Source: Tanypteryx hageni (lineage: Eukaryota > Arthropoda > Insecta > Odonata > Petaluridae). From it: a stretch of 64,000 nucleotides of DNA. The notes beneath the pieces were generated by a model. That model was not told the DNA's origin. It saw only the letters and a list, made by a program, of their open reading frames with translations, and ran no database searches. The position numbers were made by a program, and so were the translations under genes. Where the stretch lies: positions 19,093,137 to 19,157,136 of the forward strand of contig CM054114.1 in the NCBI GenBank assembly GCA_028673005.1. The letters run 5' to 3'. Of this stretch, positions 11,555-23,339 are shown piece after piece (position 1 is the first letter of the stretch; the number at the start of each line of letters is the position of its first letter).

Positions 11555-12715
11555 ACTAGTAGTTGGTGCTTGCATACTGCAAGCATTTCATCTCACCTTG
11601 AAAAAACATTCAATTTTCAGACAGACATTTCATCATTACAAATATTCTTTTAATTCTAAAAATTTCACCTCCGCAGCGATTTCTGTTTTTCCCACATGCA
11701 AAAATAATAGTTAAAAACAATCCCCAAATGATGCAATTTTAAAAATTTTACACTTTCCTTATTATGGGGTACTAATGCTACACATTTTAGCCAAATTTTA
11801 AAGTTGTAGCACTTCTAAAATTAAAATAATTTTTTTCTAATTGTTTAAATTTAAATAAATTTTAACGGCCGCCGCAATTCATATATGGTTAAATTGAAAT
11901 ATCTATGTGTGCAAAATCACTACTCTGTAAATAATTTGAAATTTTTAGCTTCCTAGCTCATCCCGTAGTACCTAAACAGTTATCTATTTGTTTAAACTTT
12001 AAGAATTTTTAACTGCCAAACAAATTAAAATATCAAAACTTGTATAATCCTTATTTCGTTTTTTTTAAGAATTATACTTAAAAAAATTTCAACTCCGTAG
12101 CGCATGCGGAAATACATAAACCTTGAAAATTTGTTTTAACAATTGCGAATTTTTAGCGGCCGAATTGTTGCACTTTTTGAAGATTTTCCTTTTTTCTATT
12201 CGGTTGTGCACAAACTCCCACTTAAGAAAAAAATTTTCGAATCTCCAGCACATATGCAAGTGCCTAAACATTAGTATCCTCCTATATTTTATCATTTTAT
12301 ATCGACGTTTCTTACCGAGGAGGAGGATATAACATACATGTAGAAGGTACTTGCATACTGCAAGCATTTCATCTCACCTTGAAAAATCATTAATTTTAGA
12401 CAGATATTCATCTAAAAATGTTTAAAATTTAAACAATTGGAAAAATATTATTTTAATTCTAGAAGTACTAGAACCTTAAAATTTGTCGGAAACGTGTAGC
12501 ATTAGTACCCCATAATGGAGAAAGTATAAAATTCTTAAAATTGCAAAGTTTTGGGATTGTTTTAGTCTATTATTTTTACATAAGGGAAAAACGAAAATCG
12601 CTCCGGAGGTGAAATATTTAAAATTTAAAAAATATTTGTAATGATGAAATATGAATCAAGAATTTTTTTTATGTTGAGATGATATGCGTGCAGAATGCAA
12701 GCACCAACTACTAGT
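11555..12715. mobile_element. Long-inverted-repeat (foldback-like) element 'A', copy 1
   Basis: The left arm starts actagtagttggtgcttgc at 11555 and the right arm ends with its inverse at 12715. The arms are about 250-260 bp and include matched words for the 'gcatttcatctcacc', 'cacatgcaaaaataatag' and 'gctacacattttagcc' segments. Unlike copy 2 at 30658-31678, this copy has an extra terminal-like segment inside: near 12318-12412 the phrase ggaggaggatataacatac, the 'cttgcatactgcaagcattt' start and about 60 further bases reappear in left-arm orientation. No protein is encoded. Transcripts across it would form a long hairpin; that is inference. Confidence 0.8.
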
Positions 12716-12780
12716 ATGTTATATCCTCCTCCTCTGTAAGAAACGTCTATATATAATTATATGGGTGTCGCAAAAATAGT

Positions 12781-12876
12781 CACACACAGGAAGCCGGCGT
12801 AAACAATGGGCCGGCGAATCCGCCAGTTTAGCTGCAAAACGCGCGGCCGTTTAACGCCGCTTCCTGTCTGTGTGTG
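12781..12876. repeat. GC-rich imperfect inverted repeat
   Basis: The left arm at 12781-12804 (cacacacaggaagccggcg...) and the right arm at 12849-12876 (...cgccgcttcctgtctgtgtg) are imperfect inverses with small gaps, around a GC-rich 44 bp loop. It stands out from the AT-rich surroundings. It could be a pair of TIRs from a very short element or a structured RNA remnant; neither is shown. Confidence 0.6.
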
Positions 12877-14379
12877 CGGTGAAACCTCGTCCAACCCAGG
12901 TTTCCCCAATGGGAATTCAATTACGCGCCGTTAAATGGCGCTTATTTACCCACAACGCGTCAAATTTGTGTTATGCTCGGTCCCGAATCGGTGCCACAAA
13001 GCACTTCACGTTTGTACGTGGCTTGTGACAGTTAGTGCCTATTGGAACGCGTGATTCTTTCATGAGGCCCGAGATTTTCCCAACGCGGTCATTCCTAAGA
13101 AAGTGACTGCAGCGGTGCACAAGTGATAACCGTAATTCGTTATTGCGCTGTAAGAATAGTTTAAGCGAATATTTTGAAAACTGATAAGAATGAGTGTAGG
13201 GTTTAATCAAATATTATTAATTACCTTACGTTTATTTATGATTATTAAACAATTTATCCCCACCATTTTTTCCCACGAAAAATATTTCGACTCAAAAGAT
13301 TAATTTGGCAAGAAAAGGAGCGCCTCATTTGACAGTGGTAACTGGTACATTGTGGAAAAACTGACATAACTAAATTAAGGTTTTTGATAAGCCGTTACAT
13401 ATCGCGGGCTTGTGATGACATTTCCAAAAGCCAGAACCGGGACAAGGTGTTTCTGCGCCATAGGATAGATTAGAAAATTACTCCCCTACCAAATTTAAAT
13501 GCACAATACACAATTTTACTTCTAAAAACAGTAGTTTGTTTGCATTGTAAAAGTAACACAAAATATACGTTTAATCATCGATTGACACGGTAGTTTGGTT
13601 CCACGTAAACACCATGCAATCGAGAGCCGTGTTAATTGACAATATGAGTTCACACGAAATAGTATAGTCGGTTCACAAGAATTTTTAAAAAAGTTTCGCT
13701 TTTTTCGTTTTAACATAACTTTAAATAGCTATACTTTTTATTTCGAAAATTCTATTTAGTTCAAAGTTTAACATATTAATTTCATTGATAATATTTCAAA
13801 AAATGTACAAATTAAGCTCAAACAAAAAATAAATTGGCTTGCGCTCTTATACACTGTCTACCCCTGCCTTATGGCAAATTCGCTACTGAATACAAGATAA
13901 TGCATATTTTACTATTAATATGGTTAAATTATTGTCTTTTACGAAATTTTTAGCTTTATTTAATTTCAATTTAAAAACTATAAAAACCTTCTTTTGTCCC
14001 TTTATGGCTCCTTCTGTCACATTATAAAAATCCAAATAACTGGATGATAGATTCAAATACATTTTTGAAATTTGCCAGGAATGCTTGATTCACATATTTG
14101 ACGATGATGATGAAATAAATCTGCTGAGTTCGACTCCAAGTAAGACATAAGATAACACGTAAACATTGACTTTTAACGTGCAGACTTTTCTTCTTTTGGA
14201 AATTAAAATTATAAACTATGGCCTACATACATCTAAACCATTTTAAAGAAAATATTATAAAGTATCTTCTTCTATTCATTGTTTTCTGCCTACAGGTCGA
14301 AATTACTCATGTTAATCATTTGAATGATATATTTTGGAAAAATATAGGCATTTTAACTGAATGTTGCTTTGCCATCCAA
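12877..14379. other. Unassigned sequence
   Basis: No recognisable coding or repeat signature, apart from a GC-richer beginning (to about 13110). Confidence 0.35.
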
Positions 14380-14515
14380 ATACATTGTTTAACCTCGAAA
14401 TGCAATTGTTATTTCAGTCCTTATGGACGGAAGCGTGCTTTGAATGCTTTCAATACGAGAGAGGAAGGAAGGAGAGGGAAATGATTTTCATAGCAACCAA
14501 TGTAAACACAATTCG
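14380..14515 (+). repeat. Repeat family 'G', copy 1
   Basis: Contains gctttgaatgctttcaatacgaga, a purine run, then 'aaatgattttcatagcaacc'. The same succession appears near 36330-36450 and, inverted, near 50690-50830. Boundaries and class are unknown. Confidence 0.6.
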
Positions 14516-15424
14516 TTGCGTTAATTACGAGAGGGAATATATTTGAATGTAGAATATAAATTATTCACATATTAAAATTACTCAGAATCATCGTAGGAGT
14601 TCAAGGCTTGAAACAAGGAACGCCTTAAAGAGCGAAAGTCTGTTTTCCTGCTTTAAATTTTTAAATACGCGTCGAATCGATCAACAGATCAGTTTTTAAC
14701 GCGATAATTTGACTTATTCTAATTGATTTGCATTGTTGCTGGTTTCGTGTAATTGCGTACTGTTGACTTGGATAATAGCTTTGCGTCGCATCTATTAACG
14801 AAATTTTAAAAAACTTGATTTTCAGCGAGCATCTATCTCCCTAGTTTTATAATAAAGTTAAACCTTATCAAATGAATTTTTATAAAACTCTGACAATAAA
14901 TTTTCCGCGAAAACATGTGTAATTTATTTACAAATAACTATCCATTTAAATTTTTTTAAATGGTTAAATACTTAATAAAAATGAAATTTCTCATAGCTTT
15001 TGTTTATATTTATGGAGCCATAAGTGAAAAGAAGTTTTAAAAGACGTGTAATACCAAGTCTCAAAACGTGTTAATAAAAACCAGTTACATTTTTCCAACG
15101 TTGTAAAACTCAAAGAGCGTAACTAAATTATAATTCTAATCGAAAGTCACCTGCATAAAATGTTTTTATAATGTAAAACCTTTCACTTGAAAGATAAAAT
15201 GCCATTTGTTGCTCCCCAGGCGGAAGTCATGCTCGCTTGATCTTTGTCTTGGCTCTGCCAAAAGCATTATAGAAATCCGTTCTAATTTCTTTCACGTCTG
15301 ATAAGACTTCATGGAATTATAATACGTATGGTCTGACGATTGACTTAATGGAATTCACAAATATTTACCGTAAAGAGTGTTAAAACCTTCGCAATGATTG
15401 CCCGCGTTGTGCAAGGGACTACGC
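14516..15424. other. Unassigned AT-rich sequence
   Basis: No recognisable feature. Confidence 0.35.
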
Positions 15425-16020
15425 CAGTGGTTCCCAAACTGGGTGTCGCGGCACACCGGGGTGCCGCAGCTCATTTTTAAGGGTGCTGCGAAAACCTTTG
15501 TTTAGTAAACAAATCAACGGTTTGGATGTATCGATGTGTCCAAAGATCGTAATAGCCGTATTTTTGGTGTTTCAAACTCAAAACTGTGCGCGGGACATAT
15601 TCCAAACATTCCCAGTCCTCACAGTCATATCCTTTGGATATTCACCTTACCCCTCCGCATATCCATTATAAAAATAATTCATTCGACGTCGGGCGTTTGG
15701 TCTTTCGAAATCCCAAGAAACGCGCTAGAAGTTGGATGCACATTCTTCTTCACCCAGCTGTGCTCGGCTTGAGTGGTTTTTTTAATTTAATCGTTTTATC
15801 CGACCGTCCGTCTGTCGCACTTCCGTGTCCGGTTAACTTTATTTTATACCATTCAAGTTAGAGCAAACAAATTTTGATTTATTATATTATTTACCAAGTA
15901 TCGCGCGAGTTTGATCCGAATGTGAAAAATTTAAAAACCCTCTTTCAAGATTGGGATGCCGCGAAATTCTGTTTATCATCGAAAGGGTGCCGGGCCTGCA
16001 AAAGGTTTGGGAACCAATTG
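15425..16020. mobile_element. hAT-like nonautonomous element
   Basis: The left end reads CAGTGGTTCCCAAAC and the right end is the inverse of CAATTGGTTCCCAAACC, the terminal pattern of many hAT elements. Subterminal GC-rich words (gggtgccgc at the left, gggtgccggg at the right) are also typical. Flanks of gactacgc (left) and gactagtgc (right) look like an eroded 8 bp target duplication. About 596 bp, no transposase motif found, so a MITE or deletion derivative. Confidence 0.65.
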
Positions 16021-16929
16021 ACTAGTGCGGTGTATATGTTTATGTACCTTTCTGAATTCATCGGGGATGCTGCGTAGAACCCGCGTTGTGTCGTCCTCTT
16101 CTCGTATTTTTACTTACTCTTTTTTTGGCGAACTTCCTCGCATTGGAACGCGCGTCACGGAAACGCCGCTCATTTCGATCCGTTTCAGTTCCGACGTCGT
16201 CGCTCGTGGAAACGCGCGCACTCCACGTCTTGTTCGGTATCCTTGCACACGTCAGTCCTCGAGACGGTTCTTCATGTGTCACCGAAAACCGCAATGCATA
16301 CTGATTTATGGAGACGGATTTGACTTTTGTTGTTTATCATAAAGTCGGGAGGAGGACCACGGCGCTTTGTTCTTTTTGCGTTCATCCCTATACTGGTGCA
16401 AATAAATATTCATGCCCTTTTCTGTTTATGTGCTTATATCAATTTTTTGAGCGAGTAAAGCGTAATTTTTTTCAGGGCTGTTTAAATTTATTAATATGCC
16501 GGAAAGATGTTCAGGAATATCGAGGGTGCAAACCGTTCCACTGTGTTTATAAAACAAATAGCGGCAAATCTTTGTAGCTTTGGTAACGTTTAATCTCTTG
16601 CTATTTTTAGCCATAACTTATTATTGGATGTAATTTTTCTAACTTCTTAATGATTATAGATGCGTGTTTTAGAAAAAAAGATAATCCCAACTCTAGGTTT
16701 CCGTCGCACATTTTACCTGGAAAAGAGGAAGACATTCAATTGTTACAAAAACAGCTTTTTTCTAAAAAATGTGGTTCCCGACAGAAAAGTGCATTGTCGC
16801 TCAAATTTATCGTAAGGTTATCAAAGAGAGATATTTTTCTATATTCTTCTTGCCGTATAAGGATTTTTAGAGCATAAAATATCGCAAGTTTGATGTGAAA
16901 TCCGTAATATGTTCAGTGGAAGATGTGTA

Positions 16930-16931
<2 letters not shown>
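16021..16931. other. Unassigned; CpG-richer block at 16050-16330
   Basis: The block at 16050-16330 has many cg dinucleotides and overlapping frames on both strands, none with a family motif. It may be a regulatory or unmethylated patch; that is a guess from composition only. Confidence 0.35.

Positions 16932-16984
<53 letters not shown>
16932..16984. repeat. (TA)n microsatellite
   Basis: About 53 bp of uninterrupted TA. Confidence 0.97.
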
Positions 16985-16986
<2 letters not shown>

Positions 16987-18278
16987 TTCCAATCCTTTAT
17001 CAGCTTTAATATCAGCAATAGTCAATCGTAAGCATTGTAAATGTTTTTATTTTTGCGATTGAATTAAAAAATCATATTCTATGCATAAACACTTTCTTCA
17101 ATGTCACTGGGATGCTAGTTGTTTTATCGATTGGTTGATTACGGATATAATCTATAATTTTTCTTGGAAAAAACCTAAAAGTACGGATAGCGTTGACAAT
17201 GTCAAAAAGATTAACATTTTTGGTCGACCTACGGAACTCAATTGCCACCATTTCACTTTACAAGATCGCCATATGGCTTTTGCAGCTGGAAAAATATTTT
17301 CCTGAGGTCACTTTAGCATTTTATACGTATCTCAAAGTTAAATAAAAATACAGTTGGTCTGCCATGGACTTGCTTCGGGTCAAAGGCTTAATTGCTCTCT
17401 ATTAACTTTGGATGAAGCTGTAATCACAACTTCGTCTTTGGTAATAAACGTCGAAACGAACAGTGCCACTTTCTCCTGAATTTATGAATTGATTACTTTT
17501 TATAGACAGTTGAGTTAAGTTTACTTTTGTGACATCTTTTCAACATCCAAAAAGACTACTGGGGAAGTAATTACGTTTACGGAAGGCAGTATCCATAAAA
17601 TGGACCCGGGCGAGATAAGTGCTCATATTTGAAATGTTATCGCAGCTGAAATATTCGTAAACCCGAATATTAAAGTTCTATTTTTGGCGTCTTTACTTGA
17701 GAGAGATCCTCGTTACCGTATTTGTTGCTGCGGATGGGGCATGGCTCTGATGTGCTAACGCTCTGCAAAAATGTTGCTAGCGCATGCCATGAGTGTGTAA
17801 ATTAACAGATTTTCAACTATTCACCCCAAATAAATAAATTTTTAGAGCGTTGAAATAACGGACTATGTTAATGCTTTGAATCTGATCGATACAATGCTTA
17901 AAGATGGTTATAGACTTTTTAGCGCCTTTTATTAAGGATAATCGGTTATGTATTCGATTCGCCCGTTAGTCTGCCCGTGTGAAAAATAACTATAATACGA
18001 CGTACGTTACAAACGTCCAAATTCCAGGATAGATTGTTCTACAAATGATATAAATTTTGTGTATCTAGAATCAGCTGCTGGGGAGTAATCGGAAATAAAT
18101 CGTTAAAAAAAGTGCATTCTACTGAAAATGTGGGACACCAACAATGCATTCAGTTCTTTACTCCGACGGAAGGATAAGGTCAATCGGTGAAAAGAGGTCC
18201 TTGCGGAATTTGCTCCCCAATTCTTCCCTCACTTGTTATTTAATTTTGGCGTTGTATAAACATTGACTACTCTATAAA
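16985..18278. other. Unassigned sequence
   Basis: No recognisable gene or repeat. A 75-codon open frame at 17081-17305 shows no family signature. Confidence 0.35.
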
Positions 18279-18860
18279 TAAAAATCTGATGTTCCCACCA
18301 CATTACTTTCTCCATGTCTGTAATATTTCTAAAAATTCCTAATAGGTTACATTATAATAAATATTTTAAGAAACTGTGAGAAAATTTTCGACTTTACAAT
18401 GGACAGAAATAAACTCAAGCCATAGCCTTCTGATATTGGATATAGCCACAAAGCTCCAACAATTAAGGAAAGAAAAATGAGTGTTACTAAGACGTAACTA
18501 AGCGTCAATTGTTAACAATAGTCGTTGATAGGTGGCATGGTAATGGCAGCTAAAAATATAAGATATCTCTTAAACAATGAATTACATGGGAAAATGTTTC
18601 AAACAAAAGTTGTCGAAAATTAAACTTCCTGCGTTTATTTCAATAAATTTTTACATTTATTAAATATTAAAGCAAATATTTCAAAATAGCGGATAAGTGA
18701 CACGAGTGAATACCCACTTCCGGTGGACTGATTTTCACCAAAAACTAATCCGTTCTTCTGATGTTATTATAATTATTAAATATAAAATTTCGCGTTGACC
18801 TGATTAATAGTTTTTGAGTTAGAGTACCCTAAAAAAACTATCACATACATACACACATAC

Positions 18861-18897
<37 letters not shown>

Positions 18898-19030
18898 GAC
18901 ATCATCGATAAAATGGTCAATGCGTGTTCAGGGGACCTCAACAAGTGAATTTCCGTTGAAATCTCGAATTCGATTTTTTTCATGAATACAATACTTTCCC
19001 CTATACTACGTACATGGAGAAAGTAGACAT
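18279..19030 (+). mobile_element. Repeat family 'B' TIR element, copy at 18.3 kb
   Basis: The left end reads aaaaatctgatgttcccacc then 'actttctccatgtctgtaat', matching the TIR seen best at 52577. The right end (acatggagaaagtagac) is an eroded inverse. Internal landmarks shared by all full copies: 'agccttctgatattgg', 'gacgtaactaagcgtcaa', a 'cccacttccggt' segment, a ca/gaca-rich tract (18841-18900), 'agacatcatc', and 'gaaatctcgaattcga' before the right end. No coding capacity. Superfamily not identified. Confidence 0.75.
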
Positions 19031-19605
19031 CCTTAAACGTATTCATCGGGACAAGTCACCGGATTTCTATCTTCCACTCGAAATTGAAAGAGGTCTGTCA
19101 AGGGAGAATTATTCATCCGTTTCCCGTAGACCATAATATGATTGATCGTTTAATCGTCCTCGAGCTGTTCGGTCCTTTTCCCACATCCTCTATTTCAAGA
19201 TACGATTTTTTTCGGTGTCGAGCTGAGAGATAAATGTGGCGGTGCGCGCTGTCCTTAGGAAAGGTTTAAGGCCTTCCATAGTCCAAGTTTCGCGAGCCCG
19301 CTGCCGATCAATGGCGTATACGTCTTGATAATATTCGCTGTTGTTTGCTATATTTTTCTCACACTGCTTCGGATCCACGCTTACTTAAATTGAATGTTTG
19401 TACGGTCAAATCGGAATATCTTCTAGGGTAAAATTATAACAGCCAAAATCTTTGCTTCGTACATCGCACAATCCTTCTCATATCCGTGAGTTTCTAGTAC
19501 TCACAATAATATCATATACGATATATCATCACCATCATATGTAGTCTGTCCGTAGACAGGTCCATGAATATTCATGGTTTAACCTGGTTTTCCATTTACT
19601 CCTAA

Positions 19606-19611
<6 letters not shown>
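19031..19611. other. Unassigned sequence
   Basis: No recognisable feature. Confidence 0.35.
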
Positions 19612-19655
<44 letters not shown>

Positions 19656-19759
19656 CGATACGGAAAAAGAAATAATATGATGAAATAAATGCAACGAGAG
19701 GTTGAGAGGGATAGGAAGGAGCCAGTGAACACTTACCATACGGTGGTGGACGTCCACAG

Positions 19760-19827
<68 letters not shown>

Positions 19828-19972
19828 ATGGCAACAAGGTGTTGGGATGAGGAAACCCAGTGAACACTCACCAATCGGACTACTTCAGGTTGACGAGCCC
19901 CCGGGGATATCGAAGCGACACACGTAAAAAACACTAAAACACAGAAACATCAGAAACGTAGAAGTTTTCGGA
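19612..19972 (-). repeat. Repeat 'C' with two TA arrays
   Basis: TA arrays lie at about 19612-19655 and 19763-19826. The phrase ccagtgaacact(t/c)acca occurs at about 19725 and 19858 and once more (ccagtgtacacttacca) near 24797. After it both loci read a guanine-rich stretch, then 'atcgaagcgacacacg' or 'gtcgaagagacacacg', then caaaaaacac. So 24640-24945 is the same family. Frames through it yield poly Ile-Tyr from TA and are not genes. Confidence 0.65.
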
Positions 19973-19973
19973 G

Positions 19974-20031
19974 TTATTCCTTCATCAGCTACAGAGAACT
20001 CTCTCTCTCTCTGTAGCTGATGAAGGAATAA
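19974..20031. repeat. Perfect 24 bp hairpin
   Basis: Arms at 19974-19997 and 20008-20031 are exact reverse complements, separated by a 10-base CT loop. The outer words are ttattcc and ggaataa. It lies just beyond repeat C and may mark a template-switch or foldback event. Confidence 0.9.
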
Positions 20032-20189
20032 GTCGTTTCCGTCCGTCCGCATGTTAAAACTCCTGAACCGCTGGACTCTCCACAACCCCCACACACGCGC
20101 CAAGTTTGCTAAAACTCGCAGCCGCTAGAGACCGCTCCTCTGACGTGACTATGCCAACATTGAAGAACTCAATACAATTCCAACAGATT

Positions 20190-20345
20190 TTGTACTCTCA
20201 TAAATGGCAGAAGAAAGTGTTCTCGTATTCCCCTTAGGCAGTGGCTACACTGCAAGCGGCTGGCTGCTACTCGCCCGATGCTTGAAAAAAGTCATCGGGT
20301 TCGAATCCTGCGCGGGTAGAATTTTTCTCAAGGTCACCCGGCCCC
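20190..20345 (+). repeat. tRNA-derived SINE-like segment
   Basis: A perfect RNA polymerase III B-box-like word, gggttcgaatcc, lies near 20296, with a plausible A-box-like segment about 55-65 bp upstream. Cloverleaf pairing is not convincing, so it is not a functional tRNA. It overlaps the cagtggctacactg motif discussed at 20231. Confidence 0.45.
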
Positions 20346-20760
20346 CTGTTTGCGTGGTTTGAGGAAATCGCGAAAATTCAGCTGTTTTAAGCCGTTAGCC
20401 CCCCTGGTGTACTTCGTAAGAGCAGGCAAATGCCGGCACCGGGTTTCCCTCCTCCCTCCCCGGTTATTCATTGCACTGCCTCTGAGATACCCATTTTTGC
20501 TGTAAGAGAGGCGAATTGACTGGGCACTCAAACAAACTGCAAGCTGATTAGACCCAACCCGACCTCCAGATCCGACTTCAGACTTGTCGGGTGGAATCAA
20601 ACATACCGTTTTAGGTTTGAGTGGCTACACTGGCACCGCCCGACCGTAAGAGACTTTACCCGACTACGCCAGACCACTTCAAACGGTCGGAAGGAACCAA
20701 ACCACTTGGATTTTTCGCCAGACTTCGCCCGACTTTCTGCCGCGCAGTTGAATGTTGAGA
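20231..20760. repeat. Tandem pair of DNA-transposon-like ends
   Basis: cagtggctacactgcaagcg near 20231 and agtggctacactggcaccg near 20619 are similar and in the same orientation. Each is followed by GC-rich sequence. 'Cagtggctacactg' is like the terminus of some TIR elements, but no inverse partner is visible, so class and extent are open. Confidence 0.35.
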
Positions 20761-20904
20761 TGGAATCCACGTTAATAAAAATTGTAAAAGAGGAGCTAGA
20801 GACTTGACATTTATCACGATTATAGGTGTGTGGTCACAATCGAACAGAAAAATTAGAAATTTCAAAATTGTTAATTTTTGTTGTTTTTACCCCATTTGTA
20901 CATT

Positions 20905-21060
20905 AAAGTTGAATAATTTTTATCTCGGAAACTATAAGTCGTAGGAACGATCTTTTGCAAAGGTTTTGTAGAAAATTGTACCCTCGGCATAAATACATTT
21001 TTAATCGATACCTTACAGATCATATAAGGGCTAGGGAAAACAAAATAAAATATTCCTGAT
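20905..21060. repeat. Repeat family 'D' fragment
   Basis: Shares the succession 'tatctcggaaactat', 'atacatttttaat', 'accttacagatcatataa' with both halves of the dimer in 5901-6568. Neither terminal AGGCGTTCTTTA is present. Confidence 0.6.
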
Positions 21061-21384
21061 TCTTGGTGACGTCATCACGCCGAGATATCGTGTAGTTGCG
21101 GAAAACAAGCAAGCATTGCCCACTGCACTTCTTAATGCGCATATAATGACTATTCGTTTTAAAGGTAATTTTTCATTGAGGAGCTTCTCAATCCTAATTT
21201 TCCATGAGATTTTATTATCTAAAATCAACAAAGCGAGCTGAAATGCATGCATGCACAATGAAAGCAACTTTAATAGTTAATAATAAAAGATTATTAATTT
21301 TCCGGGGTAGTTCCTCAATTTCACACGTTTTAAAATATTCAACCTGTGTATGTAATGGTCAAAGATCAGTCACCCAAAACCGCC

Positions 21385-23336
21385 TATTCGTATTCCCCTA
21401 ATCAACGGTATCTTCAAATAAACACTGTGAGATCCGATTCCAAATCATTCACGAACCAAACTTACCACCCCTTGAGTCCATTTGTACTCACTCCCTCTCA
21501 ACCATTTCAACCACCCACCGTCAGGTTCTAAGCCTTATTTCCTCCTTACCTTCAAATAAGGCCACAGAATCTGATACAATCGTTTCCCTGTTCCTCAACT
21601 CTTCACCTCCCTATCACGAAAATATTCAACAGATGCTTCTCGAATGGATCTTTTTCGACGCAGTGGAAAACAGCAAATGTCATCCCTATTCTAATGTCCG
21701 GTTCTAAAGATTGCATTGATAATTACCGCCCCATATCTATTCTTCATGTTCTCTCCATCCTTTTTGAACGCATCATTCATGATCGCCTTCTGTCGTTTAT
21801 CCATCTTTACATTTTCCCCTATCAACTTGGTTTCGTTCCTGGAAGCTCATGTCTCACCAATCGTTCCGTCATTTACTATCGTATACAGAAAATTTCAACA
21901 TGCGATAGGCAATCTTTAGGTAGGTTTTGGTGCATCGCATCCCCTGCCACCCACCAATTAGGTGAATTGCAGGGTAACATGTAGATTTAGATATAGATAT
22001 CACCAACGCTTTCGGACAATCTTCCCAACTTGGCGTTTGTTACACTGATTTTTCCAAAGCTTTTGATACCGTAGATCACACCCTACTAGTTCACAAACTA
22101 ACTAATCGTTACAATATCCATCTTCTTAGCCTTCTCACAAATTTTCTATCCAACAGATTTCAACGTGTTACAATCGACGGCGTTACTTCCCCTTCCCTTC
22201 CAGTTCCTTCCGGTATTCCACAAGGAAGTGTCCTTGGTTCCCTTCTTTTCTCTTTATATATTGGTGATATTGTTGATTCCGTTCTCTCCATTCTGTTATA
22301 CGCCAACGATTGCAATATCTTCAAGAGAGTCGACAATCCTGACAGTCTTTTGCTTCAGTACGCCCTTCTTTCAATCTCCGATTGGAGCTCTGAATGGAAA
22401 CTTAAAGTTAATCCCGCCAAATCTAAATTCATACAGTTCACCCTTCGAACCAAACCCATCCCTTCAGTTTATTCATACTCCTCCCAACCCATACCCGCAG
22501 TTTACTCACATAGTGACCTCGGAGTGCTCTTTGATTCCAAGCTTACCTTCTCCTCACATATATGAAAAATTTCTTCCAAAGCCATGTCCCTTGTCGGGCT
22601 TTAATACATATTCACCGAAATCAACAACCCACATGCATTAAAATCAGTTTTTTCCGGTTGTGTCCTACCACTACTTGAATATTGCTCTCCTATATGGTCC
22701 ACGGCATCGCCCACCAACCTTAAGCTCTACCCTCTAAATTTCTTACTAGCAATCGTACGCCGTCGAATCCTCGCTTACCGTAACTCGTCTAGCGAGGAAT
22801 TACTTTCAGCGCTGGATATTTCCTCTCTGCATCTGCGTCGGAAAACATTCGGCCTAAAAATTTTCCACGGTAAATGCCGACCGAACGATATTCTTACCTA
22901 CTTCTCTCTTCATGTCCCTCCTCGTCCCACCCGCAACCCCAGCCCTTTCCACTTACCCAAATGCCGCCTTTCCGTCACCAAAAGATCTTTATTTTATCGA
23001 TTATTCAAAACTTTCAATTTCCCACGGCTTTTTTCCCTACTGATATGTTTTCCCCATCTCATTCTTCACTACACTAGTTACCCGGTTACCCCCATAAAAT
23101 TTGATTGTCCAATGCGTTTAATATGTTTTTGTTTGTATATTTTTCTGTTTCATATTTGGGACAGTTTAATAATTGTTCTACGATTATTAATTTTAATTCC
23201 CATTGTAGTTTGTTTTATTTTTGTTATTTTTAATTATTTTATTTGTTATTTTATACCAATGTATGTTAATGACCCATTGTAAAAGACCAAATTTGGCTGT
23301 TTATGGACCTTTTAAATTAAATAAATAAATAAATAT
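21385..23336 (+). pseudogene. Non-LTR retrotransposon 'B' (Jockey/CR1-like), decayed
   Basis: A reverse-transcriptase region read across several frames. In order: SSLPSNKATESDTI near 21540; a second frame with STQWKTANVIPI and DNYRPISILHVLSILFER (21650-21770); VCYTDFSKAFDTVDH (about 22035-22080); SGIPQGSVLGSLLFSLYI (22208-22260); LLYANDCNIF (22294-22322), where the F/YADD box reads YAND, so the first of its two catalytic aspartates is replaced; LKVNPAKSKFIQF; and LEYCSPIWS near 22675. At least two frameshifts, a stop near 22563 and a 94 bp insertion (21907-22000) break it. No endonuclease domain is seen, so it is 5' truncated or decayed. The 3' end has an (aaat)n tail at about 23314-23336. 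These enzymes copy RNA into nicked chromosomal DNA; this copy cannot. Confidence 0.85.
21907..22000 (+). mobile_element. LINE 'A' 3'-end fragment nested in LINE 'B'
   Basis: These 94 bases match the reverse complement of the 3' end of the minus-strand LINE at 59.8 kb: ggcaatctttaggtagg, then gcatcgcatcccctgcc, then 'aggtgaattgcagggtaac', then a gtagat-type tail. Removing exactly 94 bases joins ...caacatgcgat to caccaacgct... and puts the flanking LINE B frames (mod 2 and mod 0) back in register, giving FQHAITNAFG. So it is an extreme 5'-truncated insertion with at most a very short target duplication. Confidence 0.85.
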
Positions 23337-23339
23337 TTT

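Noticed and set aside
15483..15861. Three overlapping open frames inside the hAT-like MITE
   Set aside because: None contains hAT transposase motifs; the element is better explained as nonautonomous.
19535..19934. Ile-Tyr-rich open frames
   Set aside because: They are read-through of TA arrays within repeat C.
22165..22641. 158-codon frame overlapping LINE B
   Set aside because: Alternate frame of the reverse transcriptase; the conserved motifs are in a different frame.
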